Shown: one piece after another, positions 26,410-39,290 of the stretch
Position numbering within the stretch: the stretch's first letter is position 1
Layout: every line of letters begins with the position of its first letter
NCBI GenBank assembly: GCA_003508835.1
Contig: PUFA01000288.1
Coordinates: 310,001 to 374,000 of the forward strand
DNA length: 64,000 bases
From: Eonycteris spelaea
Taxonomy: Eukaryota; Chordata; Mammalia; Chiroptera; Pteropodidae
Direction: 5' to 3'
Made by a program: the position numbers and the translations under genes
The notes under the pieces: model-generated
Seen by the model: only the letters and a program-made list of their open reading frames with translations
Told to the model about the DNA's origin: nothing
Database searches by the model: none

Positions 26410-26740
26410 CATGATGTTACAACTTGAATGAATCTTTGATGCTAAATAAAACAAGCCAGTCACAAGAGGATGTATATTATATGACTCGATTCATATGAAA
26501 TGTCCATAAAAGGCAAATTTATAGAGGAAGAAAATAGATTAGCAATTTCCTGGGGTAAACAGAGAGGGCAATAATCAGTGACTTCAAAGGGTGAGAGGCA
26601 TCTTTTTAGGATAATGAAATTATTCTAAAATTAGATGGTGATGATGGTTGCACAACTCTGTGAATACATTAGAAACCACTGAATTGCATGCTCTCAAAGT
26701 ATGCAATTATATCTCAATCAATATATTATAAATAAATATA
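26410..26740 (+). mobile_element. Second L1M 3' end
   Basis: It repeats the theme of the preceding L1 3' end ('gatggttgcacaactctgtg', 'accactgaattgcatgc'), so a separate L1M 3' fragment sits directly downstream in the same orientation. Confidence 0.65.
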
Positions 26741-26749
26741 ATATGTAGA

Positions 26750-27960
26750 AGTAAAATGTATAAAAATAAAAATGCAAAAAAATGGTAAATAGAAGTATAC
26801 TATTAAGATCTTTTTTATATTTTACATCAGTATTCTAAGTATAGGTGCATATTGTAATTTCTAAATAACTCTTAATTGAAACAAAATACTATAGCTTGTA
26901 AGCTAACAGTGAAAATTAGAAGAAATATTTTTTTTTAATACTCAATTTTAATAGATCTCTAAAATAAAAAAAGTAAAAAGTACATATTGTAGAAAAAGAA
27001 GTATAGCAAGACAATAGTTTTCACTTGAAAAGTATTGGCAACATTAAATCCAAATGGTCCAAACATTTCAATAAAAAGACTTTATCAGAATTAATTATGA
27101 AGAAAAAACAAGAGAAAGGTATATGTTATTTATTAGAGAAGCACTTAAATATAAACACACGAATGTTAGAATTCAATGGGTAGAATATAATCTTCTATGG
27201 GAACTTTATGCATATGAAAGCTGAAGTCGCTATGATAAAATCAGACAAAGTAAACAGTAAAAAAAGGACTACTACCAGGGTTAAAGAAAGAATATTTCCT
27301 GAAAATAAAGAAGTAAATAAATCAATAAGACATAAACAATTCCAAATGTGTATGTACCCAATAACAGAGATTCAAAATACATGATGCAAATCTTGACGAA
27401 GCGAAAGAATAGACAAATTCACAATTATATTTTGAAATTGAAATACTATTTTCCCAGTTACTTATGGAACAAGCAGACATAAAATCAATAGAAATATAGA
27501 AGACGTAAAAATTTCTATCAACCCAAGTGACCGAAATTGAAATTTATAGTCCACTCTATCAAATAACTGCAGAATACACATTATTTTCAAGTGTACATAT
27601 AACCTTCATCAAGAAAGACTGTATGTTAGGTTATAAAACAAATAACAATGCATTTAGTAGTGCCAAAGTCGTAAGAGTTTGTTCTCTAAGCACAATGGCA
27701 TTAGATTAAAAATCAATAATAGCAATATATTTCAAAATCAATATTAAAAAATTAAATACCATCCTTATAAATAACCTGTGAGTCAAAAGAGAAATTAAGA
27801 GGAAAATTAGAGAACATTTTTAATATTTAAAAATAATAACATAGCACATCACAATTTGTGGCATACAGTTAAAGTATTACTAAAAGAGAAGTTCATAGTT
27901 TATATACCAAATTAAAAATAAGATGATCTAAGATAAATTATCTAAGTTTCTACCTTAAGA
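26750..27960 (+). mobile_element. L1M ORF2 fragment
   Basis: The sequence is A-rich with L1 ORF2-like order: 'atttcaataaaaagacttta', 'tgtatgtacccaataacaga' and 'aaagactgtatgttaggtta'. It is heavily decayed with no usable frame. Confidence 0.55.
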
Positions 27961-27965
27961 ACCCG

Positions 27966-27979
27966 GGGGGGGGGGGGGG
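27966..27979. repeat. Poly-G run
   Basis: Fourteen consecutive G. The exact length may be a sequencing or assembly artefact. Confidence 0.7.
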
Positions 27980-28629
27980 AAACAGATTAAACGTAAAACA
28001 TGTAAATTGAGGGCCTATGAAATATAAACGTAATTTTTATAATTCCTAGACTATATGGAATTTGAGAGATCTTAGCAAATCCAAGATAAGTACAATCTCA
28101 GTTTTGTCATCCCATATCAGTTGATTGCAGGGAGAGTCCAGGAGCATTGAGGAAGGTACATTTTCTGTTTTTTTACAGAAATAATCACAAGCTTATCAAA
28201 AGTGGAAAACACAGTGATTCTATGCATAACAGCACTCTATGCGTATTCAGGTAGCAAGGGGAAGAGAGATAACCTAAAAAATAAAATATGATCTCCTGGA
28301 AAAGATCTAGCAGAAAGTCCAGGTTCTTCTACAGGTAAAGAATCAAGCTCCTGGTTGAATTTCCCATTCCAAGACCCTGCCTGTCAGTGTTTTCAGGACA
28401 GTCATAGGTGTAACCTAAATAAGATCTAGGCAGACTGATAAACATATATCTCATTTTACCAATGCAGATCTAAGTGGCCAACACTCAAAAATCAAAAATA
28501 GCATTTATAATTAACATTTGAATATTATTTTCACAGATTTAAAATTATCTCAAAAATTTCAATATTTTTACATTTAAAATTTAGTATATAATATTGACAA
28601 ATATAAAATAAATAAGAATAATATCGTGG
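27980..28629. other. No recognisable feature
   Basis: AT-rich. No gene or named repeat seen. Confidence 0.45.
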
Positions 28630-28950
28630 GTACTTTGTGAACTTATCACTCAGCTTAAAAGAATAAAACATTTTTAACATAGTTAAATCCCTGATCACCA
28701 ATCCCTATGTGGTTCATCTTCCCAAAATAATTACCATCATTTTCAGTCATTTTATGTCTTTTTACTACACATAGGTATTTACATTTTAAACTTTATATGA
28801 ATTTTATTATAAATATTTTTCTGAAATTTGCTTTTTTATTTTACTTAATGTTGTGTCTAGACTAGAATATTCATCATGTGGACTTAACTATTTTTATTCA
28901 TTTTTCCTGTATTTAGTGTCCCATTTTATAACAACATGACAGTTTGTTTC
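28630..28950 (-). mobile_element. L1M-like fragment
   Basis: T-rich + strand text with 'gaacttatcactcagcttaa' and later 'tgaattttattataaat' resembles the reverse complement of an old L1 3' region. Confidence 0.4.
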
Positions 28951-29026
28951 TCTAATGCTAATGGAATACATTTGTCGGTTTTTGCTATATAACAAAATAT
29001 CTCAATCTCAGTTACTTTCAACAATA

Positions 29027-29313
29027 CACTCCTGTGCCACATAACATTTCAGTCAACAATAAACCACGTATACTATGGTATTCACATAAGATTATTGAAA
29101 TTCCCTATTACCTTGAAATGTTGTAGCCATTGTACCATTGTGGTGATGTTGGTGTAAACAGATCTACTAAGCTGACAGTTGTATAGCACATAAAATTACA
29201 ATAATAAGCTATACCATCTTTATAAAGATACTTTATGATGTTTGCACAATGATTAAATCACCAAAGGATGAATTTCTCAGAATATACTCCTGTCATTAAG
29301 TGGTTCATTCCTG
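29027..29313. mobile_element. Short Tigger1-derived element
   Basis: It begins CACTCCTGTGCCACATAACA and ends TTAAGTGGTTCATTCCTG. The ends are diverged inverted repeats flanked by TA on both sides (29,025-29,026 and 29,314-29,315). Its left half matches the left end of the Tigger1 at 30,163 ('gttggtgtaaaca', 'gctgacagtt') and its right half matches the right end. It is therefore an internally deleted non-autonomous derivative. Confidence 0.85.
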
Positions 29314-29649
29314 TATTTATATTCACTCTCAAAAGTTTGCAAGTCATTTTGTGGTTCAACTAATGTAGGCTATGTCAGCCTGGATTCCAGATTTTCCTTA
29401 ATGTGTAGAAGTGACCTTAGGCTGAAGGAGCAGTTGCTACTTGGACATGCTTTTCTTGAAGAGGAACAATGGAGTATAAGTTGAACCACACAATAAAAGC
29501 AGATTCAAGGCCTCTATTTATGATACATCTACTAGCTTTCCACTGTTCAAATGTAACATCAATTGAACAGAGATATATATTTTGCTTGCTCTAGTGAGAG
29601 AAATTACAAAGCCACATACCAAAGATTATGTCTGTATAATTCTAATATA

Positions 29650-29840
29650 AGGTGTGAGTGTAGAATCAAGAGTAATCTAGAACTCTCATATGCTGCCAGT
29701 GGAAGCGTAAATCAACAGGGCCACCTTAGAACAAAAGGCACTATCTAGTAATAATACAGATGACTTAACCTATAACCAAGCTATTGCACTCTCAAGTACA
29801 TAATCTAAAGAAACTATCATTTGCACACTAACACTTTATA
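29650..29840 (+). mobile_element. L1M ORF2 3' fragment
   Basis: 'gaactctcatatgctgccag' and the following text match the last part of old L1 ORF2, as at 33,090 and 1,660. Confidence 0.55.
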
Positions 29841-29859
29841 ACAGAAAACATATGTATAT

Positions 29860-30020
29860 TTATCATTTCAAGTAATCCTCTGAAAAACACACCAGGGTGG
29901 GTATTTTTATTCCCAATTTATACATTATACATAAGAAAACTGCAACTGATCTAAGAAGTGGTGGATTTGGGGCCTTGGGTCAAGGTTTTTGTAGCATAAT
30001 ATCTGTAATGCTACACTGCT
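29860..30020 (-). repeat. MIR SINE
   Basis: Antisense MIR core, diverged ('agaaaactgcaactgatcta'), with the upstream 'tttattcccaatttatacat'. Confidence 0.5.
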
Positions 30021-30162
30021 TACTTGTCATCAAATAGAAATCACCTCTATGCATGCCTATGACTATAGTACCCTACGAGGGTTATGAGTAAACTCTCCTT
30101 TGAACTTATTTGAAAAATAAATTAAGTGACTTCTCCTGGTTCTCTTAGCTTCTTTAAAGATA

Positions 30163-32824
30163 CAGTCATGTACCACATCATGATGTTTTAGTCCATACAA
30201 ACTGCACACATGATGGTGGTCCCATAAGTTTATAATGGAACTGAAAATTTTTATAACTTAGTAGCATAGTAGCCATTCTAAAGCTGTAGCACAATTTTTT
30301 TTACATGTTTATGGTTATGTTGGTGTAAACAACAATACTGAGCTGCCAGTTTTATAAAAGTATGCCACATACAATTATATGTAATATCTGATAATGATAA
30401 TAAACACTATATACTATGTTGCTGGTTTATATATTTACTATAATATATTTTATTGCAATTTTAGAGTGTACTTTGTCTAATACTTAAAAAATTGCTGTAA
30501 AACATTATGCTGTGTTATGTATACAGCAGCCACATACATCTTATGTTTCCCACATCTTCTGATTGCATCATTTTCTCTTGTGCTTGACTTAATCTCATGT
30601 TGTTTTGTTTATCATGATTCCTAAGCATACAAAATCTATTTCTGATGTTGTCAGTAAGAGCCCACACTGATCGATTGACATGGAAATAAAATTAAATTGA
30701 TTAAGAATGCAAAGCTGGAAAATCAGTAATGGTTATTACTCACTAGTCAGGCATGTTCCATTGCACCAGAGCTACAGTTTTGAAGAATAAGAACAAAGTG
30801 ACAGTAACTAGTAATGGATCTGCTTCATTAAAGCCAATGAGACTAACAATAATTCTGAAAGGCCCTATGTCAGACACGGAGAAACTTCTAATAACCGGAT
30901 TGAAGACCAGATACAGAAGCATATCCCTCTCTGCACCATAGTGATCATGGACAAAGCAAAGTGTTTGTGATATTGAAAAAAAGGCTGAACCAGATTGTAA
31001 TATTAATTTTACTACTGTCTTTGGATGGCTTAAACAATTCAATTGTTATCTATCACATAATGTGAAAGTGAGTGGCGAATCTGTGAGTTCGATATGAAGG
31101 CAATTGAAGAATTATTGGAAACTCCAGATAAGCTGATTATGAAGGAAAATTACTCATCAGAGAAAATATTCAATAAGGACAAAACCTCCCTATTCTGAGA
31201 ACGATGCCTGAAAAAACTTTCATTCATAAGGCAGTCAAGCCAATGACACGGTTCAAGATTTTTAGGAATAGGTTAACAGCCTTGCCTGAGGGCAATGTTG
31301 TAGGCTACAAAATGAAACTCTTTGTGATATGACATAATGAGGAGGACCTTTGGTCCAGGCTATTACTGCAACTGAGAAAGACACTGAGAAGACAGTGATG
31401 CAATTCTAGAAAGATTTCAACATCTATGACTGTGTCAAGAACCTTGCTTGAGCTTGAAGTAATGTTACAGGAGTGTATAAATGGGATCTGGAAGAAGTTC
31501 AAGAGGTTCTTCCATGACTTCAAAGGATTTGACAAGGATGAGGAGGCTGCAAAAATCAACAAAGCTGTGGTAGAGATGGCAAACACCTTTATCTTGGGTA
31601 TGTGTAAGGATGACATTAAGGAGCTCCTAGAGATGAATCCTAAGAATTGACTAATGAAGAGTTGTTAGAACTGAAAAAGGAAGAAAGGCTGAAGATGTAA
31701 AAGAAAAGGAAAGTGCAGAAGAAAAAGGAAGTCCCAAGAAAATTCACAGTGAATGGTTTAGCAGAAGCTTTTGCAAACCTCAATAAGCTCCTTAAAAAGT
31801 TTAAAAACATGTTACCCCCCCCACAAAAAAAAAACTGAACAATTTTCATTAATAGAGAAGAAAGTTGATGGTGAATTATCTGCTTACAAGCAAACCTATC
31901 ATAAAAAAAAAACAACAAAAGCTCAGCAAATCACCATGATGTATTTATGAAAAGAGTGACACTTCCTCAAGAGCCTCAGTCAATTCTTTCAAGAGGTATT
32001 GTTGAAAAATGCATTGTTATTATTAGTGTTGACAGCTCCATGTGTGTTACTGTCTCAGAAGACCTTCCAGTGGACAAAATGTAGAAGTGGAAGACAGTGA
32101 TATTAATGATTCTGACCCTCTATATCCTCAGTTAATGTGTGTAGTTGTGTCCTAGTTTTTTGTATAAATGTTTAAAAAGTTAATTTTTTTAATTAAAAGT
32201 AAGAAAAAGCCTATGGAATAAAGATATAAAGAAATAAAATACTTTTGTACAGTCATACAAATGTGTTTGCGTTTTAAGCTAAGCATTGTGTGTTTGTGTT
32301 TTGACTATTACAAGAGTCAAAAATTTTTTAAAAATTAAAAAGTTTAGAAGTAAAAAATTTACAGTAAGCTGTTTAATTTAATTTATTTAAAAGAAATCTT
32401 TTTTATAAATTTAGTGTAGCCTAAGTACAGTGTTTAAAATATCTACAGTAGTATACAGTAATGTTCTAGACCTTTTATTCACTCACCCGCTAACTCACTG
32501 ATTCACTCAGAAAAATTTTCATTTCCACAAGTTCTATTTATGGTAAGTGCTCTATACAGGTGTACCCTTCTTTGTCACTTTTCAGACAATGTTTTTACTG
32601 TACATTACCTATGATAGACACACAAATACCATTTATTTTGCAATTGCCTGCAGTACTTACTACAGTAACATATTGTATAGGTTTGTAGCCTGGAGCCATA
32701 AAGCCTAAGTGTGTATTAGGCTCTACCATCTAGGTTTATGTGCTCTAGGATGTTAGCACAATGTCAGAATCACCTCATTGGCATTTCTCGGAACATATCC
32801 TCATTACTGAGCAACACATGACAG
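30163..32824 (+). mobile_element. Tigger1 (pogo/TcMar-Tigger) DNA transposon, nearly complete
   Basis: The left end is CAGTCATGTACCACATCATG. The right end, read on the - strand, is CTGTCATGTGTTGCTCAGTA. TA dinucleotides flank both ends (30,161-30,162 and 32,825-32,826). At about 2.66 kb it is close to the roughly 2.4-kb family length, with some insertions. It carries a broken transposase and the long AT-rich 3' part of Tigger1. The family stopped moving early in placental history. Confidence 0.92.
30614..32125 (+). pseudogene. Tigger1 transposase pseudogene
   Basis: The intact enzyme binds the terminal repeats and cuts and pastes the element in the nucleus, using a DDE catalytic domain. The candidate start at 30,614 reads MIPKHTKSISDVVSK and hits a stop soon after. 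Sense pieces are readable further on: a helix-turn-helix region up to about 31,040, a stretch around 31,080-31,190, and the longest intact frame at 31,426-31,650 containing FHDFKGFDKDEEAAKI. The C-terminal acidic end (EDLPVD, then EVEDSDIND) lies near 32,060-32,120. At least several stops and frameshifts interrupt it, so no function is expected. Confidence 0.85.
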
Positions 32825-33089
32825 TAAGTGTCAAACATTGTCAAGTGAAGCTAAAAGAAATATCCATATACTTTAACTACTAAAGACAAAACACTGGAAT
32901 TTTTGGAAATATCCAGGTAGTTGTCAGAAATCAGAAATCATTTTCAACCAGTCTTTAGCACTTCCTCACTATTTTCAGTCATTGTCTCTTGAGACTGAGA
33001 CAGGATTTCTTGGGCAAATGATTCAGTGAGGAAATGCCCTGAAGAATTACCTGTAAAAGTAAGAGAAGCAGGGTAGGAGATCCCCCCCC

Positions 33090-33300
33090 TCAAAAAAAAA
33101 AGTGAGGTAAATGTGTAATTTCAAGTCTAACCTAATGAGATACCGCAATACATTTATTAGAATGACCAAAATCTGGAACACTGACAACTCCAAATGCTGG
33201 TGAGGATGTGGAGCAGCAGGAACTCTCATACATTGTTGGTCGGAATGCAAAATGGTACAACTACTTTGGAAGACTGTTTATATTCTTACCATCAAAGCCA
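33090..33300 (+). mobile_element. L1M ORF2 3' fragment
   Basis: 'atgctggtgaggatgtggag' and 'tggtcggaatgcaaaatggt' are landmarks of the end of old L1 ORF2. Confidence 0.8.
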
Positions 33301-33429
33301 GATGTTCAAGAACATTTCTTATGTGAGCTATGTGTGCCTGTTGGCTGTGGTGGGACAACACTTCAGTAAGAGATGAGTGGGGGATGGTCCACTCACCAGA
33401 TACTGTTGTGGCATGAGGTGAGTAGAACA

Positions 33430-34105
33430 CACCCACTGATTCTAACAGGTTAGAATAAGGGCACCAAAAATAGTCCCCATCAGCTTATTCATCAGCAAGT
33501 AGAATCAGATTGCAAAAATGGTGTCTGCCAATGTTTCTGTCCCGGAGAAATTCCCAGCAGGTTTCTACCTCTCCAGAAACTACTTTAAGTTTAGTAAGTG
33601 AAACTACCTCACCTACGTCTAATTGTTTTTCAAACTGTTGCTTCTGCACTACATTTCAGGGTGAGTGTATCTGCTTTCCTGCTCTTAAAGAATGGGTCCT
33701 ATGTTCCCTATGGTGATATGGCTCTCCTGGACTTAATCCCTGTTAATTTTCAAAACCAGACATTTTGGGGCTAGTCTTTTTGGCACTGGATCCAAGGGGT
33801 TAGGTGCCTAATGTAGGGTATAACCCTTTAATTCCTTGATAGTTTTATACATTTTAGGGGGGAGAATATTTCTCCCAGTTGTGGGTCTTCATGACAGGAA
33901 TTGGGTCCCAGATGAGATTATGGCTCTGTGTCTGTTATTCATCTTGATTCATCTCTTTTATCTTTTGTTATAGTGGTGCTATCTATCTAGATCTCAGGTC
34001 TTTTTTAGAAAAAAAAATTATATGTAGCTGTAAATTTGTTGTATCCATTAAAAGAAGTGATTTCAGTATCTTCCTATGCTGCCATCTTGAACCAGAACCA
34101 CAATG
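33430..34105. repeat. Old repeat, probably L1 3' UTR-type
   Basis: It contains 'ttttggggctagtctttttg', 'tgcctaatgtagggtataac' and ends 'gctgccatcttgaaccagaa', phrases seen in older placental L1 untranslated sequence. The orientation and exact family are not settled. Confidence 0.4.
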
Positions 34106-35345
34106 ACTAATCTTTTTACCCTTTCTATAATTTTGCCTGTTCCATGTCATATAGTTGGAATAATACAGTATGTAGCCAGACTGGCTTGTTTTGCTTAGCA
34201 ATATGTTTTTAAGTTTCCTCCATGTTTTTTTAAGACTTATTCTTATTTCTCTTTGTATTTCTAATACTAAGTAGTATTCCATTGTATACATGCACTACAG
34301 TTTGTTTATTCACTTATTAAAGAGCATCTCAGTTGTTTGTTATAGTTTTCAATTTGTTTGAGTGAATATCTAGAAAAATTGATTGGTAGATCAAATGGTA
34401 AGACTGATTAGCTTTGTATAAAACTGTCTTCTGTACCATTTTGCATTTCTACCAGCAAAGTATGAGAGTATCTGTTATGTAAATGTTCATCAACATTTTG
34501 AGTTCTCAGTGTTTTTGGATTTTGGTTATTCTAATATGCATGTAGTTGCATCTCCTTGTTTTAAATTGAAATTCCCTAATGACATATGATGACTTTTCAA
34601 TGTATATGTTCCATCTGTATATCTTGTTTATTGAAATGCTGATTGCAAATTTGTGCCCATTTTATAATTGAGTTTATTATTTATTATCATTGAATTATAA
34701 GTTATTTATATATTTTGATGCCAGACCTTTATCAGATATTTGTTTCACAAATATTTTCTCTTGATTTGTGGTTTATCTTTTTACTATGTTAGCAGTGTCT
34801 TTTGCAGAATGTATCTTTTAAAATTAATAAAAATCAATATTTTCTTTTGTGGGCCATGCTTTTGGGGTTCTATCTACATGTTACCACCAAACTCAAGGTC
34901 ACCTAGATTTTCTTTTATCTTACCTTTAGGAACTACATATTTTTGTGTTTTACATTTATATCTAAGATTCATCTTGAGTTAGTTTTTGTAAAAGGTGTAA
35001 GGTCTGTGTCTAGATTATTTTAAAACATTTTTTTCATGTGGATGTCCATTTATATCAGCACAGTTTATTGAAAAATCTATTTTTTCCACAGAGTTTACTC
35101 AGTAGAGTATATTTTTGTAGATCTATTCCTGGGCCACTATTAATCTATTCATCTATTCTTTCATCAATCCTATATTGTATTTATCACTGTAACTTTATAG
35201 TAAGTCTTAAAGTGTGATAGTATCAGTCTTCCAATTTTGTTCTTTTTCTGTATTGTGTTGGCTATTATGAATCTTTTGTCTTTTCATATGAACTTTAGAA
35301 TCAGTTTGTCAATAGCCACACAATGACTTTCTTAGATTTTAATAA

Positions 35346-35802
35346 TATTATGAGTTGAATTGTGTCCCTATCAAATATATGTTGAAATCCTAACCTCTGG
35401 TAACTGTGAATGTGACCTTATTTAGAAATAAGGTCTTTGCCAATGTAGTCAAGTTAAGATTGTGTTATTAGTGTGGTCTGTAACCCATATAATTAGTGAT
35501 CATATTAGGGAAAAGTTGGATAGAGGGAAGACAATGTAGAAATACACAGGAAAAAGAGGGCCCTGTGACAACAGAAGCAGAGATTGAAATAGTACTGCCA
35601 CAGCCCAAGGAAAGCCCAGGGGTACAAGCTGGAAGAGGCAAGAAAGGATACAACCTTAGACTAGGCTTTAAAGGGAGGATGGTCTGCCAATACTTTGATT
35701 TTATACTTTTGGCCTCCGGAACTGTGAGAAAATACATTTCTGTTATTTAAAAACATCTAGTTTGTGGTACTTTGTTACAGCAGACGTAGAAAATTAATAC
35801 CA
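35346..35802 (+). mobile_element. MaLR-type LTR (MLT1-like)
   Basis: It starts 'tattatgagttgaattgtgt'. It runs through 'gtgaccttatttagaaataa' and 'ccggaactgtgagaaaatac', and ends 'gtggtactttgttacagcag' plus a CTAATACA-like end. These are the ordered landmarks of ERVL-MaLR LTRs. It is inserted in the surrounding - strand L1. The target duplication is no longer clear. The 84-residue frame inside is a by-product. Confidence 0.8.
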
Positions 35803-37567
35803 TTGAAATTACATTGATGGTCTACATTAGATTAGGAAGAACTAATACCTTAATGATGTTAAATCTGCCCATCAATAACTATTGAATATCTCTCTATTTA
35901 GATTCTCTTAGATTTTTTTATCAGTATTTTGTAGTTTTCCTCATATAGGTCTTGTACATACTTTGTAATATTTATACCTAAGTATTTAATTTTTGTTAAA
36001 TGTAAATGATGTTGTGTTTTTAATTTCAAATTACATTTCTTTCTTTCTAGTATATAGGAAAGCAATTGACATTTGTTATATTAGTCTTGAATCCTGAAAT
36101 CTTGCTATCATTGCATTGCTTATTAGTTCCTTTTTTTTTGCCAGTTCTTTGGGATTTTCTATGTAGATAATCATTTCATCTATAAACAAAGACAGCTTTT
36201 TATTTTTTTCTTTCTAATTCATGTAGCTTTTATTTCCTTCTTTGTCTTACTGCACTAGGTACATTTCCATTATTATGTTAAATATGAGTGGTGAGAGGGG
36301 ACATCTATGCCTAGTTCCTGACCTTACAGAAAAACATTTAGTTTCTTAACATTAGTATAATGTTAGCTATATGTTTGTTTTAGATTCTCTTTATCAAGTG
36401 AAGGAAGTTTTCTCTCTATTCCTACTTTGCTGAGAACTTTTTTTCAGAATGAGTGTTAGATTTTTTAATGTTCTTTCTTCATCTATTAATGTGTTCATTT
36501 GATTTTTCTTCCTTATCCTGTTGATGTGATTAATTATAGTAATTGTCTTTCCATTTCTCTTTAATTTTTTTTCTTGACCCATGTGTTATTTAGAAGTATG
36601 GCTTTTTAATTTCCAAATCCTTTAGAATTTTTCAGGTATTTTTTCTGTTTATTTCTAGTTTAATTCCATTGCCATTTAAAAGCAAACTTTCTATTTCTAG
36701 TTTTAAAATTTGTGAAAGTGTGTTTTGTGGCCCAGAATATGTTCTATCTTGGTGAAAGAATAATGAGAGATAGAAAATAAAGTGTATTCTTCTCTTGTTG
36801 GATGAAGTTATACATAAATGTCAGATTCTGTTCATAGTTGGTATTGTTCAGTTCAATTATATCCTTACTAATATTCTATATGCTAGATCTTTCTATTACT
36901 AACAGAGTGTTTGTTTAAGACTCTTTTTCTTGCAGTTCTATCAGTTTTTATCTATTGTTGTTAGGCACATACACATTAAAAATTTTAATGTCTTCTTGGA
37001 GAACTGATCCCCTTATCCTTATGAAAGACCCTTTTTTTATTTCCTATAATTACCTTCCTCTGAAGTTGGCTTTGCCTGAAATTAATATTGTTTCCTTAGC
37101 TTTCTTTGGATTAGTTTAACATGGTATATCTTTCTCTATCCCTTTACTTTTAATTAATCTTTGCCTTTATATTTAAAGTAAATTTTGTAAAAACAAAAAC
37201 AAAAACAAAAAAAAACCCATAGTTTGATTGCTTTGTAATATTGATTCCCTATAGTCTCTGTTTTTTAATTGTTATAATTAGGCCAATTGCATTAAAAGTA
37301 ATTACTTATATAATCAGATAAATATCTACCATATTTGTAACTGTTTTCTGTTTTTTTTTTATTTTTTATCTGCCACTTTCTCTGCCTTGTCTATTTTAAT
37401 TGAACATTTTATGTTATTCCTTTCTCTCTTCTTCCTTACACATCAATATATTTCTTTTAAAAAATTGAGTGGTTGGCCTTGAGTTTGAAATAAACACAAC
37501 TAATCTAAGTCTACTTTTAAATAATCTCATACAACTTTACAACTAGAACTGATAACTTATTATTGAA

Positions 37568-37568
<1 letters not shown>

Positions 37569-37622
<54 letters not shown>
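37569..37622. repeat. (TA)n microsatellite
   Basis: About 27 uninterrupted TA units, self-complementary. Confidence 0.95.
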
Positions 37623-37624
<2 letters not shown>

Positions 37625-38351
37625 AAGGATAGTGTTTTTGTTGCCATATCTAAGTAATTTTTGCCTAACTGAAGATCACAAAAATTTTCTCCTTCATTAT
37701 TTTCTAGAAGTTTTTAGTTTTAGGTTTTATATTTAAGACCCAGATTCTTTGTTTTGAGTTGATTTTTTATATGTTAAGAGATCTGGATTGAAGTTCTTTT
37801 CATGTATATCAATATAGATATCCAATTGTTGGGTACCAATTTTTAAAAGACTAGTCCTTCTCCAGTGATTTTCTTTGCAATGTTGTCAAAAAAATGTTGT
37901 CTATATACCTGTGGATCTGTCTTTTTATTTCATTCCATTGATATATTTTGTATTGATTACAATACAAAACTACCTCAACAACTGTAGCTTTATGGTTAGT
38001 CTTAAAAAAAAAATAGTGTTAAAGTGTTAATTCTTCAACTCTGTTTTATTTCCAAGTTCTTTGGCTATTCTAAGTTTTCTTTCCTATTAAACTTTTAGAA
38101 TTAGCTTCTTCGTTTCAGCAAAGAAGGTACTTGCAATTGAAATTGTACTGACTCATATCAAGTTGGGGAGAATTAACATCTTAACAATTTAAAAGGTATA
38201 AACATGGTAAATCTCTTATTTTTTTAGTTTAATTTCTCTCAGTAATATTCTATATTTTTTAATGTAGAGGTCTTAAAAATCTTTTGACAGATTTATCCCT
38301 GTCTCATATTTTTTGGTGACATTTCATGATATCTTATAATTTTTAATTTTT

Positions 38352-38576
38352 TTAAAGTTATTTTTTTTTATTTTAGGCGAGGCAACCCTTGGTTGACCTC
38401 GCAGATTACAAGGACCTTGTCAGCTTACAATCTCTTATTATTATTTTATCTTTTACTCCTAGACACCTGGTCTTCCTACATGGTCTCCCATCCAAATACT
38501 AAGCAGGCTTGACCCTGTTTAGCTTCCAAGATCATATGGGATAGGGCGTGTTCAGGTTACATGGCTGCAGACACAG
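38352..38576 (-). mobile_element. 5S rRNA-derived SINE
   Basis: On the - strand the head aligns with mammalian 5S rRNA from its first bases (GTCTGCAGCC at about 38,572) for roughly 115 bases. It keeps the polymerase III internal control text GGAAGCTAAACAGGGTC and TTGGATGGGAGACCATG. A body of about 100 bases follows, then a short A-rich tail. The copy is flanked by an exact 12-bp duplication, TTTTTAATTTTT, at 38,340-38,351 and 38,577-38,588, inside an old L1. 5S-headed SINEs in mammals are known chiefly from fruit bats and a few rodents. It is a retroposed copy, not a 5S gene. Confidence 0.92.
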
Positions 38577-39290
38577 TTTTTAATTTTTGATTGTTAACTG
38601 TTAGTATACAGAAATACAATTCATTTTGTTATATTTACACTGTATTCTCTAACCTTGCTAAATTTATTCATTTTAGCGGCTTATTTTTTTAGTAGATTTT
38701 ATTGGCACTTCTATGTTGATAACTATGATGTCTGAAAATAAAAATAGTTTGATTTTCTTTTCCAATCTGGATGTCTTTTATTTATTTTTCTAATATTATT
38801 CCTCAGTATAACGCCGATAGGAGTTTTCAAAGCAGATATCCTGGCCTTTTTTTGCTCCTGAGAAAAATTATTTAGTCTTTCATTTTTAAATATGTTGTTT
38901 ATTATAGGTTTTGTTGTAGATGCCCTGATCAGTTTGAGAAGAACCTTTCTATTAGTTTGCTTATAATTTTAATTAGAAATGGATATTGGATATTGTCAAA
39001 TGTTATTCCTAAATCAATGGAGAATATCATGATTGTCTTTTTAACTTTGTTAATATTGTAAATTACATTAATCAATTTCTCTATGTTAAGTCATACTTGC
39101 ATTCCTAACGTAAACCTCACTTATCACTTGCTTGGATCATTACCCACAATTTTGTTGTTGTTGTTATATTTATGGTCACTCTAGGATTGATAGCATAAAT
39201 GTTTAATTTACTACAATTTACCTTCAAGTGACATTATATAAACCATTTCCAATATAAGAACTTTACAATGGTATACTTTTTCTTTTTTTT

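Larger units (their letters stand above)
34110..39290 (-). mobile_element. Old L1M LINE, long - strand copy, interrupted
   Basis: The + strand reads as reverse-complement L1 3' region and ORF2 for about 5 kb. Landmarks are 'gtcatatagttggaataata', 'ccctaatgacatatgatgac', 'aaggtctgtgtctagattat', 'gagaggggacatctatgcct' and 'atcatgattgtctttttaac'. It is interrupted by a MaLR LTR (35,346-35,802) and a 5S-derived SINE (38,352-38,576). A second pass of ORF2-like text at 37,630-38,340 suggests more than one L1 copy. No frame is intact; 36,394-36,582 is a fragment. Confidence 0.8.

Noticed and set aside
27966..27979. Poly-G run as a biological signal
   Set aside because: An isolated homopolymer whose length is unreliable in sequencing. 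It has no partner motif.
38459..38576. 5S rRNA gene
   Set aside because: It has many substitutions, a SINE body and tail in place of a terminator, and target duplications. It is a retroposed 5S-headed SINE.
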